64,000 nucleotides of DNA, taken from an uncultured Tenacibaculum sp. GTDB lineage: Bacteria > Bacteroidota > Bacteroidia > Flavobacteriales > Flavobacteriaceae. The DNA is taken from the NCBI RefSeq assembly GCF_947498805.1, contig NZ_CANMLT010000001.1, forward strand, positions 496,001-560,000, given 5' to 3'. Within the stretch, counting starts at the first letter, position 1, and each line of letters begins with the position of its first letter. Below, piece by piece: positions 48,901 through 54,903 of the stretch. Position numbers and translations under genes: made by a program. The notes under the pieces are model-generated. The model worked only from the letters and a program-made list of their open reading frames with translations. It was not told the DNA's origin and ran no database searches.

Positions 48901-49713
48901 GCGGAAGTTGTTAGGGGGTATAGAGATTTGAAGAGAAATGAAAAATTAGGAACTTTTGATAAAGCAATAAGTAATATTGAAGATTTTTCAGGCAAATATG
49001 GTTGGTTTAGTTATTGGAAATTGACTCCAGGTATGAAGTATTCCTTGACTACTATTGAAGATCTGAAAAATGCCGGTTTATTACTTCCTACAGGTAAAGC
49101 AACAGATATTCAATTAGCATCTATTCAGGCTTTTACTAGAAAAGGAGATTTTATTAATGTTCCTATGAGATATAATAAATCTTATTTAGGGGAATATGCA
49201 GAAAAAGGATTTATACATGTGAAAGAATGTTTAGAAGAACTAAGAAAAATTTCGTCAAGAAATTATAAAGGAAAGACAGTAGTAAGTGGAAAAACTTTTA
49301 CTAAATCTGACTTTGAAAGTAAATTTGTAAATGGTACAGGAAAGGATATCACTTATGAAAGTTTTATATCAACTACTACGAAACAATCTGTAGCAGAAGG
49401 TTTTACGAAATTAACAGTTAAATGGGCAGGAGAAGGAGAAAAGGTAGCTATTATTCAACGTATTGTTACTAAAGATGGAGTTTATATAGACGATTTATCT
49501 GATTGGGGAGCAAATTTAGGACCAAGTAGACATGCTAATGAACCTATTAGTATACAAGTTCAGGATGAAGTATTATTAAGTCCTAGTAAGTTAGAACAAA
49601 CAGGAGAACCAATTCCTGTAATGGAAAATGGACAGCAAAAGTTAATTCATTTTAACGAAAATGGTGTTGAGAAGACAATGAAAGTCTATTATGTTGATTT
49701 TAAACAAATTTAA
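42940..49713 (+). CDS. Multidomain exported protein: FnIII, zincin protease, C-terminal ART-like toxin
   Basis: 2257 aa. A signal peptide ends near FFTTLINAQ (residue 29). Residues 30-290 resemble the N-terminal region of large Bacteroidota proteins that I recall as TANFOR proteins (QTYPVQVTPQLIPPYSLKIS; not checked). An FnIII domain is at about 289-374. A zinc-protease motif HEIGHGIFGLKH starts at His879, with a Met-turn-like YLMDSG at Met906. A helical part and a hydrophobic stretch (about 1558-1647) follow, then coiled coils. The last 150 residues fit an ADP-ribosyltransferase: NYKGKTVVSGKTF (2108 on), FISTTTKQSVAEGF with Ser2144, and VQDEVLLSP with Glu2210, in the R-S-E order. The usual first Arg is Lys2110, so activity is uncertain. 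No T9SS tail is seen. This looks like a polymorphic toxin whose protease may release the tip. Confidence 0.85.
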   Translation: MKTTPNKSSMLQRVMLIIGIFFTTLINAQTYPVQVTPQLIPPYSLKISDYATLTNEKLYVNILLTDVNEIGRRVRLKMYIEGQGLSISSHDMVRGAAPIFVDGGINLRLSNLDLQPYFELNNLLGITPQQYNNPLPNGGYNFCFEVYDYFTNRLLSAKNCTTVFLLQNDPPILNLPFRDNIVTASNPQNILFTWTPRHSNVSNVQYEFTLKEIWDVQNPQANFLASVPFYQTTTYNPTLLVGPDAPQLLSGKIYGWQVRAFVSDGIDETSVFKNDGRSEIFWFKYLQDCAAPTFVISQALTAESVQINWQISEHLRYRIQYRKKGYGDDDWFEVNSYTNEGKIYNLEADTTYEFRVGGECTQLSGFAYSNIQEFTTPTNDEAAYYNCGLTPEINITNQEPLPKLGVNETFTAGDFPVVTREVTGSNGTFSGWGYITLPFLENIKEIIDAVNIASQYLGNNNEEEDKDKKGFKLTDIGKYTRIKVKFNNVSVNSSYQLTQGVVVTEYDAEWSNILDVDNLLDDVFGDDGGIQGFDGSNTDIKDITVDDNGTIIVHPENGEPFPIDVQVPTVITDSEGQQWTVDEDGKVSGPTKQADGGVPDKNNTEGINGSGTNNSVKQISSKDVEVTFARSGYYSTDLHNESISSSKYKKQYEFIKKHDDSEYPVLYKLISDIPEHEEDEIKANVTFANGKSKKDVVFKTLQGAKVETSWANDNTAILKLKRKFVFGKEEIVATVKPKDSTGKYTVAGKLNLWHAQQRNINLTLVSVDGAPIDNIEKRIKQIYNKAGIDFNISKEAIKLDLKDLDVGDSDILSHYTEGEKKIIEAFKKAPEISVKKDQYYIFFLKNSVKLTNDINGFMPLKRQFGFVFKEDDAGRIAAHEIGHGIFGLKHPWDQYETKRGASTYLMDSGNTGTDFSHMDWQKLHAPGIQLYWFQGDEAGEFSPSEFMIGYNVIPDAFSNYIITDKSGYSFVSKAGKFITIPKNVKDVTFGGNGELAAFTLPENGKLERYVAARKGEKFRGFVKSLDSKIDWKKRVYKDKISNTLGVGVNLKVYTGKLVKTKDSCGIDLYEGTFKNNVDKNEWNSGGNGLVISNSYIAFSSIANKKLLKKKIKSPEACDLCTKGEKFYNDYSYLAKNDVAKQALIKTAKLLCENPAFYEVLLAQMQKDFSENLDNIFWLSDKAIYRKARNKFWEREDAFVLYYEALKRVKENIEKFNKDLNVNASKREYYSALYYLNDKFITSLSYDQKRDLVSGIFEHNHFITESVFDSKRSDATLFRKILSGFETEDYKKLIKYIIDNKSNTVFGKSKRNALFEIAYASDLVKLGSMDVFTKLELLEVLLDGNLTNFFGNNQDAIITKVVKSVKGSEASEFFNQLETSENYSIDNAPLLYNLKKKLSDFFNSKTPYTEFFKEIKRLSDAKNKIDIVGKFIPKVNLKWDVEQKDYVLVSFVSNKNDFIYSYDKSKHTVGIKKCKNYSYSLNNKTGNYSKTCDGWEQLLEAGSSPFELIGITIMNDVSPFTGNCKDGKGQGEICGEMLVIPAIFIDYLDKKVDTQRWKNFGWNTFNVIITVSTFGEGAAAISAIRSAQAGTRLAVAGKHWYTLLDFTYTVTDLSLKVANVDMPKEWGYVGYLFAAKTSYDLLQQGGLKGLAYLKKSSRSKRKEIVDELGVKKKGEDLSDDDIEDFIEEAEKKIQKEGTKEIKDEYQNALKNLDNFDVFKQSVLSKIDKFQESNEVFREWVKKLDDNPELIKNLDELDVADLEQFAKDFDFGSTTIANKFIGDTDLVKAWRVLKRFPKIRVKEGNVEVLAKIHKRFQYNNEESFKGLNKLFNEGSEVASKQKLLDGLKEVNKLFETNLPVKFSAIKRGNVTVNYDAKIVDRYGRGEELARYVDGILQKKKVIPDGDEVKIVKEGETPDEDLLRKGDELGYRRIAEESNLANYTKLRNHLGNSRIKQYLKNKELRIFEKTIKRSNPKVLEFMNKLDEFDFAEVVRGYRDLKRNEKLGTFDKAISNIEDFSGKYGWFSYWKLTPGMKYSLTTIEDLKNAGLLLPTGKATDIQLASIQAFTRKGDFINVPMRYNKSYLGEYAEKGFIHVKECLEELRKISSRNYKGKTVVSGKTFTKSDFESKFVNGTGKDITYESFISTTTKQSVAEGFTKLTVKWAGEGEKVAIIQRIVTKDGVYIDDLSDWGANLGPSRHANEPISIQVQDEVLLSPSKLEQTGEPIPVMENGQQKLIHFNENGVEKTMKVYYVDFKQI

Positions 49714-49717
49714 AAGC

Positions 49718-50077
49718 ATGAAACGTATTAAACCTAACGAAATTTCAGAAAATTTAAGCGAGGAGCAGTTAGAGATTTTAGCAAAAATGGCAAATGAAAT
49801 ACCTGTTTCAAACGAATGGATTGAGTGTTCTAAAAAACTTAATGAAGACCAAAAGAGTTTAGTTTATCGTAAGCGTGGAGAGTTAAGAGAAAGAGAGGAA
49901 GAAGAGAGGTTGTTAAAAATGACAGAAGAAGAAAAAATGAAAGAAGATAAAAAGTGGCAGCTATGGTACAGTGATATTGATAGTAATAGTTTTCATGGAA
50001 ATATGGGACAGCCAGAAACACCTGAAGAATTTAAAAGAAGGTATGGAGTTTGGCCATCTGGACACGAAGAAGAGTGA
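49718..50077 (+). CDS. Small charged cytoplasmic protein, candidate immunity protein
   Basis: 119 aa from ATG 49718, 4 bp after the toxin-like gene; an in-frame ATG at 49691 inside that gene is less likely. It has no signal peptide or membrane segment. Residues 20-90 are highly charged helix (GELREREEEERLLKMTEEEK), and the end is FKRRYGVWPSGHEEE. I know no family for it. A small cytoplasmic protein encoded directly after a toxin C-terminus is the usual place for an immunity gene. That is the only support for the role, so it stays inference. Confidence 0.75.
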   Translation: MKRIKPNEISENLSEEQLEILAKMANEIPVSNEWIECSKKLNEDQKSLVYRKRGELREREEEERLLKMTEEEKMKEDKKWQLWYSDIDSNSFHGNMGQPETPEEFKRRYGVWPSGHEEE

Positions 50078-50131
50078 ATTAGTTTAATAGTTAAGTAAAC
50101 TTGTAATAATTTAAATTAGTTAATTATAGAG

Positions 50132-50782
50132 ATGAAGTTTTTTGATTACATGCTAAAATTTGGTTTCGGAATAGCTCTTGGTTTAGTAATTATTTTTAAA
50201 GTAAGTCCTATACTTTTTAATAAAGCTAAAGAATTAAAAGATGAAATATTTGAGGAAGATAAATTGCATTTTTTGTCACTAGAGAGTTTTATACCAAATG
50301 ATTATGAGGATATAAGATTAAGAGGAGAACTCTCTAAAGGAAAAAGGTTTACTAACATTTATGAAGTATCACAAAACCCTTCTTACAATAACCTTTTAGA
50401 GGTTTTATTTAGTAGAGGAATAATTGATAAGAGAGATTTGAAAGGGAAATTGCCCTTTAGTTTAACATCTCAACAGTTAAGTAATTTTGGGTTAATAAAA
50501 GTAAAATTCAATAATGAAGATAGGAGCGTAGAAAAGTTAATTATTGATAATAAATATATTATAGGTACGAAACCCTCTACTGCGAGAATATGGTTTATTT
50601 ATTTCTTAGGAAGTGTAATTTTTCTTTTAGGTATGTCGAGTTTATTGGTAACATTAATAATGTTATACAAAAATGTGATGATTTTTATGAGAACAGAAAA
50701 ATTACCTGACTTACCAAATACTGTTGAGACTAAAAAAGAAGGGTTAAAGTTTTTAATGAAATGGTTTAGAAAGAACAAATAG
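50132..50782 (+). CDS. Two-TM membrane protein of unknown function
   Basis: 216 aa. A hydrophobic segment at about 8-28 (LKFGFGIALGLVIIFKVSPI) and another at about 152-180 (IWFIYFLGSVIFLLGMSSLL) flank a soluble domain of about 120 residues, probably periplasmic. The end is short and basic (KWFRKNK). No family is recognised. It follows the small charged protein after 54 bp, the largest gap in the operon. It could be a second immunity protein for the inner membrane or an unrelated cargo gene. Confidence 0.78.
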   Translation: MKFFDYMLKFGFGIALGLVIIFKVSPILFNKAKELKDEIFEEDKLHFLSLESFIPNDYEDIRLRGELSKGKRFTNIYEVSQNPSYNNLLEVLFSRGIIDKRDLKGKLPFSLTSQQLSNFGLIKVKFNNEDRSVEKLIIDNKYIIGTKPSTARIWFIYFLGSVIFLLGMSSLLVTLIMLYKNVMIFMRTEKLPDLPNTVETKKEGLKFLMKWFRKNK

Positions 50783-50796
50783 GGTTAAGAATAGTT

Positions 50797-52143
50797 ATGG
50801 ATATTAAAAAGGTATTATTTTGCGTGATTTTGTTTTTGAGTGGAGTTTATTGCTATGCTCAAAAGTATAAAATTACCTATACGGCTTTTGCACAAGCAGA
50901 ACCTTGTGATCCAGACCCAATCAGAAATTCGTATGATAGAATTTTATTGGAAAATACAAATACCAATCAAGCAGCTGTTTTGGCGTTTGCACATTGTAAT
51001 GATTTGATAGATGATAGAGTAAATTTTGTAGCGTATGTAAACTTTTTACCAAATGCAATTTCAGAAAGATTATATGCAGAGAATACTAGAGGGGATGTTG
51101 TTATAAATGAATACCAAAGGGTTCCTGTAAATTTTGATCATTGTGATTCTAAATCTACTAGATTATCTAAGTTTAATAACACCATAAAAGTTGATATTGA
51201 ACCTTATACAGAAATTAACCCACAACCAGCAGATAATGCATTGTGTAAAATCACCTTAAACGTTGATGTAAAGGGTTTTGCTCCTGAGGTCTATCGATGG
51301 CAGTACTATGATGTTTTAAGCACAGCAGTTGATAAATGGACAGATTTTCCAAACGGCTTTCAAGGGGTAGATACAATAACATTCGGATTAGAAGAATTGT
51401 TTGGAAATAGAGCTAATTTATATTACCGCAAGTCAATTCAATTTAGGATGCAACGTTATTGTACTGGTAAAATAACAAACCAAATTAGTTATGTTATGAT
51501 TGGTTGTTCACCAGGAATAGATAACGTGGTAGAGAAAAGTACCAATTGTAATTATTCTAGTGATGGAGGCTTTACCCTAAACTTTGATAGAGATTTATAT
51601 GCAAACGAAACAATAGTTATCACACTATATGACCAAAATGATGAGAGTAAATTATATGGACAAGAACATACAAATACGATTATAAATAATGGAAATGGAA
51701 CTTATAGGTATACTTGGCAAGCAGCCTTAGACAATGGGAGTTATAAAATAAAATTTCAAACACATAATAAAAATGAAGGGATTGCTAGTACGGATCCTTC
51801 ATGGAATAGCTTAGATTTCTATGAAAATATCGTAATAGGTAGTCCTAAAAACGTGAGCTATTCTGTAACAGGAATGTCTGATCAAACCTGTTTCTCAGAA
51901 AAAGATGGATACATAGACTTAAATGCAGATGGAGAAAATGGAAGAACGTATTTATATCAATTGAGAAGAAATGGAGTTTTACAATACTTTAATGGAAGTA
52001 ACTGGACAAATTATACGGGAAGTAATGAAAATACTGAAACATGGTTTGGCTTTACTAGTGGAAAAGACACTAGAATTAGAAAATTGAATAAAGGAAAGTA
52101 TAGAGTAAAAGTAAGAGATTCGAAAGGGTGTTTTGCTAGATAA
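50797..52143 (+). CDS. Secreted protein with C-terminal SprB-like tail, paralogue 2
   Basis: 448 aa with a signal peptide (MDIKKVLFCVILFLSGVYCYA). It shares with paralogues 1, 3 and 4 the block SSDGGFTLNFDRDLYANETI, a beta segment with YRYTWQAALDNGSYKIKFQ, and the end module (DQTCFSEKDGYIDLNADGEN, later GKYRVKVRDSKGCFAR). The N-terminal 200 residues are the variable part. The protein stops right after the GCFAR that would join two SprB modules in the adhesin. It is probably a surface or periplasmic partner of the adhesin (inference). The next start codon is 7 bp after its stop. Confidence 0.87.
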   Translation: MDIKKVLFCVILFLSGVYCYAQKYKITYTAFAQAEPCDPDPIRNSYDRILLENTNTNQAAVLAFAHCNDLIDDRVNFVAYVNFLPNAISERLYAENTRGDVVINEYQRVPVNFDHCDSKSTRLSKFNNTIKVDIEPYTEINPQPADNALCKITLNVDVKGFAPEVYRWQYYDVLSTAVDKWTDFPNGFQGVDTITFGLEELFGNRANLYYRKSIQFRMQRYCTGKITNQISYVMIGCSPGIDNVVEKSTNCNYSSDGGFTLNFDRDLYANETIVITLYDQNDESKLYGQEHTNTIINNGNGTYRYTWQAALDNGSYKIKFQTHNKNEGIASTDPSWNSLDFYENIVIGSPKNVSYSVTGMSDQTCFSEKDGYIDLNADGENGRTYLYQLRRNGVLQYFNGSNWTNYTGSNENTETWFGFTSGKDTRIRKLNKGKYRVKVRDSKGCFAR

Positions 52144-52150
52144 ATTTAAA

Positions 52151-53473
52151 ATGAGAAAGAAACGATTTAAAGTACTATTATCCCTAGCAGTGTTTTTTTA
52201 TACGGGTTGGGTATTGGGGCAAAAAGAATATGCATATATGGTCGAAACCAAAATAACGGGCTATTTACATGCGAATAATAATTCTTTAAGTATTGGTACT
52301 GATAAAGGAAGTGTTGGAGGAACCAATTATATGGCTACTTTTTCTACACAAGGCAAAACGTATTACGATTTTTTTTATTTACAAGATGATTTTAACAAGG
52401 TAACTATTAATGTTAATAATTATGCTATCAGATTAAGAACATTTCCAGATTGTACTTACGAAAGAAAACGAGAAATAAATAGAGCAGATTTTGGGAACTT
52501 GTATTTGAATTTCAGTGGGTGTAGTTTTTCCCAACAATTATATTCTTTGCATACATATGATGACGAGAATGCCAAGAATAATGGAGTTTGTTTGGACAAT
52601 AGTGTAACATTAAAATTCGGATATCACTGGAGATATAAATTGGAAGGAGGGAGTTGGACTGATTTCCCTGCGGAATATAATAATAGAATTATAACAACAT
52701 TTAATTTTAAAGATTTATTAGCTAAAACAGGGGTAGATGTAGATAATTTATCAGCAAAAACAGTAAAGTTTCAAACAGGGTTTAATAACCAATATACCAA
52801 TATTGTTACTTATAGTATTATTGCTTGTGCACCAAAATTGGTTGAAGATCCTTCCGTAAAAAATACAACATGTTACTATGATAGTGATGGTAAGTTTTCT
52901 TTAAAAGTCGATAGAGACTTGGTAAATAATGAACGACTCTTAGTTTCAATATTCTTTGAGTCTGCTCCTAATATTTATTCTTTTTATAAACAGGCAGAAT
53001 CAAGTAGTTTACAATCTGATGGATTGGGTAACTTTATCTATAATTATGAAGGAAATCTCGCACCAGGAAATTATAAAGTTAAATATCAAGGATATTTAGG
53101 TACAGGAATGATTGATAAAGATGACCCTTCATGGACACAATTGGCTTTCTCAAATCCATTTACTATAGGGACGCCAACAAATGTTTCCTTTTCTATTGTA
53201 AATACAGCTAATGAAAGTTGTTTTAAAGCTAATAATGGATATATAGATATTCATGCAGATGGAGAAGATGGAAGAACTTATTTATATCAACTTAAAAAGG
53301 ATGGAATAGTCCAATTTTTTAATGGAACTAGCTGGGTAAATTATACAGGGAGTAATGAAAAAACTGAAACATGGTTTGCTTTTACAAATGGAAAAAACAC
53401 TAGGGTAAGTAAGTTAAATAAAGGAAAATATCAAATAAAAGTTAAGGACTCACAAGAGTGTTTTGCTAGGTAA
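52151..53473 (+). CDS. Secreted protein with C-terminal SprB-like tail, paralogue 3
   Basis: 440 aa from ATG 52151; a longer frame opening at a TTG (52133) overlaps the previous gene and would spoil the signal peptide (MRKKRFKVLLSLAVFFYTGW). The central family block is YDSDGKFSLKVDRDLVNNER, and the SprB-like end runs from ESCFKANNGYIDIHADGEDG to KGKYQIKVKDSQECFAR. The N-terminal half differs from the other members. The 3' end is almost the same in DNA sequence as that of paralogue 4 (compare 53446-53473 with 54857-54884), which indicates recent duplication or gene conversion. Confidence 0.87.
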   Translation: MRKKRFKVLLSLAVFFYTGWVLGQKEYAYMVETKITGYLHANNNSLSIGTDKGSVGGTNYMATFSTQGKTYYDFFYLQDDFNKVTINVNNYAIRLRTFPDCTYERKREINRADFGNLYLNFSGCSFSQQLYSLHTYDDENAKNNGVCLDNSVTLKFGYHWRYKLEGGSWTDFPAEYNNRIITTFNFKDLLAKTGVDVDNLSAKTVKFQTGFNNQYTNIVTYSIIACAPKLVEDPSVKNTTCYYDSDGKFSLKVDRDLVNNERLLVSIFFESAPNIYSFYKQAESSSLQSDGLGNFIYNYEGNLAPGNYKVKYQGYLGTGMIDKDDPSWTQLAFSNPFTIGTPTNVSFSIVNTANESCFKANNGYIDIHADGEDGRTYLYQLKKDGIVQFFNGTSWVNYTGSNEKTETWFAFTNGKNTRVSKLNKGKYQIKVKDSQECFAR

Positions 53474-53480
53474 GTTTAAA

Positions 53481-54884
53481 ATGAAAAAGAAGTTTGTAAT
53501 CATATTAATTTTAAGCAGTTTTTCTGCATTAGGACAAGAGTATAGTCTTTGGTATACAACAAGAGATTATCAAGGTACTTCAAGTAAGACATATACAGTT
53601 ACGTATACTACCAAAGATAATGTTCAAACAAGGAACCCAGAGTCAAAAATACACCCCTTTGGTGTATCGAAATTACCTTTGAAAATAAGTGTTAATGATA
53701 ATTTATATACCTCCGGAAGTTTTGTTTTTTTAATTTGTTCATTTTCAGAATTTCAAGAGGTTAACAAATATGAATATCTAACAGCCGGTTATAATAGTCC
53801 AACTATTGAGTTATGTATTAAAAACATGACTAAAACGCCATCAGAATTAAATACATATTCTTTCTTTTCCATCTTATTACCACATTATGTGCAACCAACG
53901 GATACCAAAAGATCCATTAATGATTTATTGTTTAAAACAACTCAGAATAGTTTTGCAGATCCAATAATAAAAGTTCCAGAAATTATTTGGAAATATAATT
54001 ATAACAATAAAGGATTTGTTGATTTTCCTGAGGAAATAAGACATAATTTTCCAATGAAATCTACTATCGGAGAAATATTAAAGAATGAGACGATAGAAGT
54101 TGGTAAGAGTATAAAAATTAAAGCTGTGTTGGATAATACCAATTTGATTTCTTTTAGACAACCAGCTTTTAATCCACCAGTGATTAGATTACCAATTATT
54201 TCTACCGAAATATTTAATTTTAATATTATTTCTGCATCACCAGAATTGAACGCTATAGAATCAAAAGAAACATCATGCTTTTATAATTCTGATGGTAGTT
54301 TTGTTTTAAATTTAAAAAGAGATTTGTACCCCAACGAAAAACTAGCAATTATCGTTTATGAACAAAATATACTTTCTGGTAATTTTGATATTATAAAGAC
54401 CCAAAACTTAGATATTAAATCTTTAGAAAAAGTTAGTGAAACAAGTTATAAGTATGAATGGACTAAAACTTTATCAAAAGGGACGTATAAAGTAAAATAC
54501 CAAACAGGAGAAAAAGGAACGCCTATAGACCCTAATGATATTTCTTGGTCTAGTTTAATTCCTACGGATTTAACAATTGGTTCACCAGAAAAAGTTAGTT
54601 TTTCTATTATTGGAGCTTCTGATCAAAAATGTTTTAGTGTAAACGATGGTTATATTGATGTTAAAGCAAATGGTGAAGATGGTAGAACTTATTTATATCA
54701 ACTTGAAAAGGATGGAGTTGTGCAATTTTTTAATGGAAGTAGCTGGGCAAATTATACGGGAAGCAATGAAAATACAGAGACTTGGTTTGCCTTTACAAGT
54801 GGGAAAAACACAAGGGTAAGTAAGTTAAATAAAGGAAAATATAAAATAAAAGTTAAGGACTCACAAGAGTGTTTTGCTAGGTAA
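53481..54884 (+). CDS. Secreted protein with C-terminal SprB-like tail, paralogue 4
   Basis: 467 aa from ATG 53481 (the frame also opens at a TTG inside the previous gene). The signal peptide is MKKKFVIILILSSFSALGQ. It is the most divergent member in its N-terminal 250 residues, but keeps YNSDGSFVLNLKRDLYPNEK in the middle and the SprB-like end (QKCFSVNDGYIDVKANGEDG, then GKYKIKVKDSQECFAR). It is followed after 19 bp by the barrel protein gene. Like its relatives it lacks a T9SS tail, so how it would reach the surface is unclear. Confidence 0.87.
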   Translation: MKKKFVIILILSSFSALGQEYSLWYTTRDYQGTSSKTYTVTYTTKDNVQTRNPESKIHPFGVSKLPLKISVNDNLYTSGSFVFLICSFSEFQEVNKYEYLTAGYNSPTIELCIKNMTKTPSELNTYSFFSILLPHYVQPTDTKRSINDLLFKTTQNSFADPIIKVPEIIWKYNYNNKGFVDFPEEIRHNFPMKSTIGEILKNETIEVGKSIKIKAVLDNTNLISFRQPAFNPPVIRLPIISTEIFNFNIISASPELNAIESKETSCFYNSDGSFVLNLKRDLYPNEKLAIIVYEQNILSGNFDIIKTQNLDIKSLEKVSETSYKYEWTKTLSKGTYKVKYQTGEKGTPIDPNDISWSSLIPTDLTIGSPEKVSFSIIGASDQKCFSVNDGYIDVKANGEDGRTYLYQLEKDGVVQFFNGSSWANYTGSNENTETWFAFTSGKNTRVSKLNKGKYKIKVKDSQECFAR

Positions 54885-54903
54885 AAGAAAAAGAATATTG
54901 TTA

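Noticed and set aside
54874-54903. TTG starts at 52133, 53463 and 54874
   Set aside because: Each lies in the previous gene and adds polar residues before a good signal peptide; ATG codons at 52151, 53481 and 54904 fit better.
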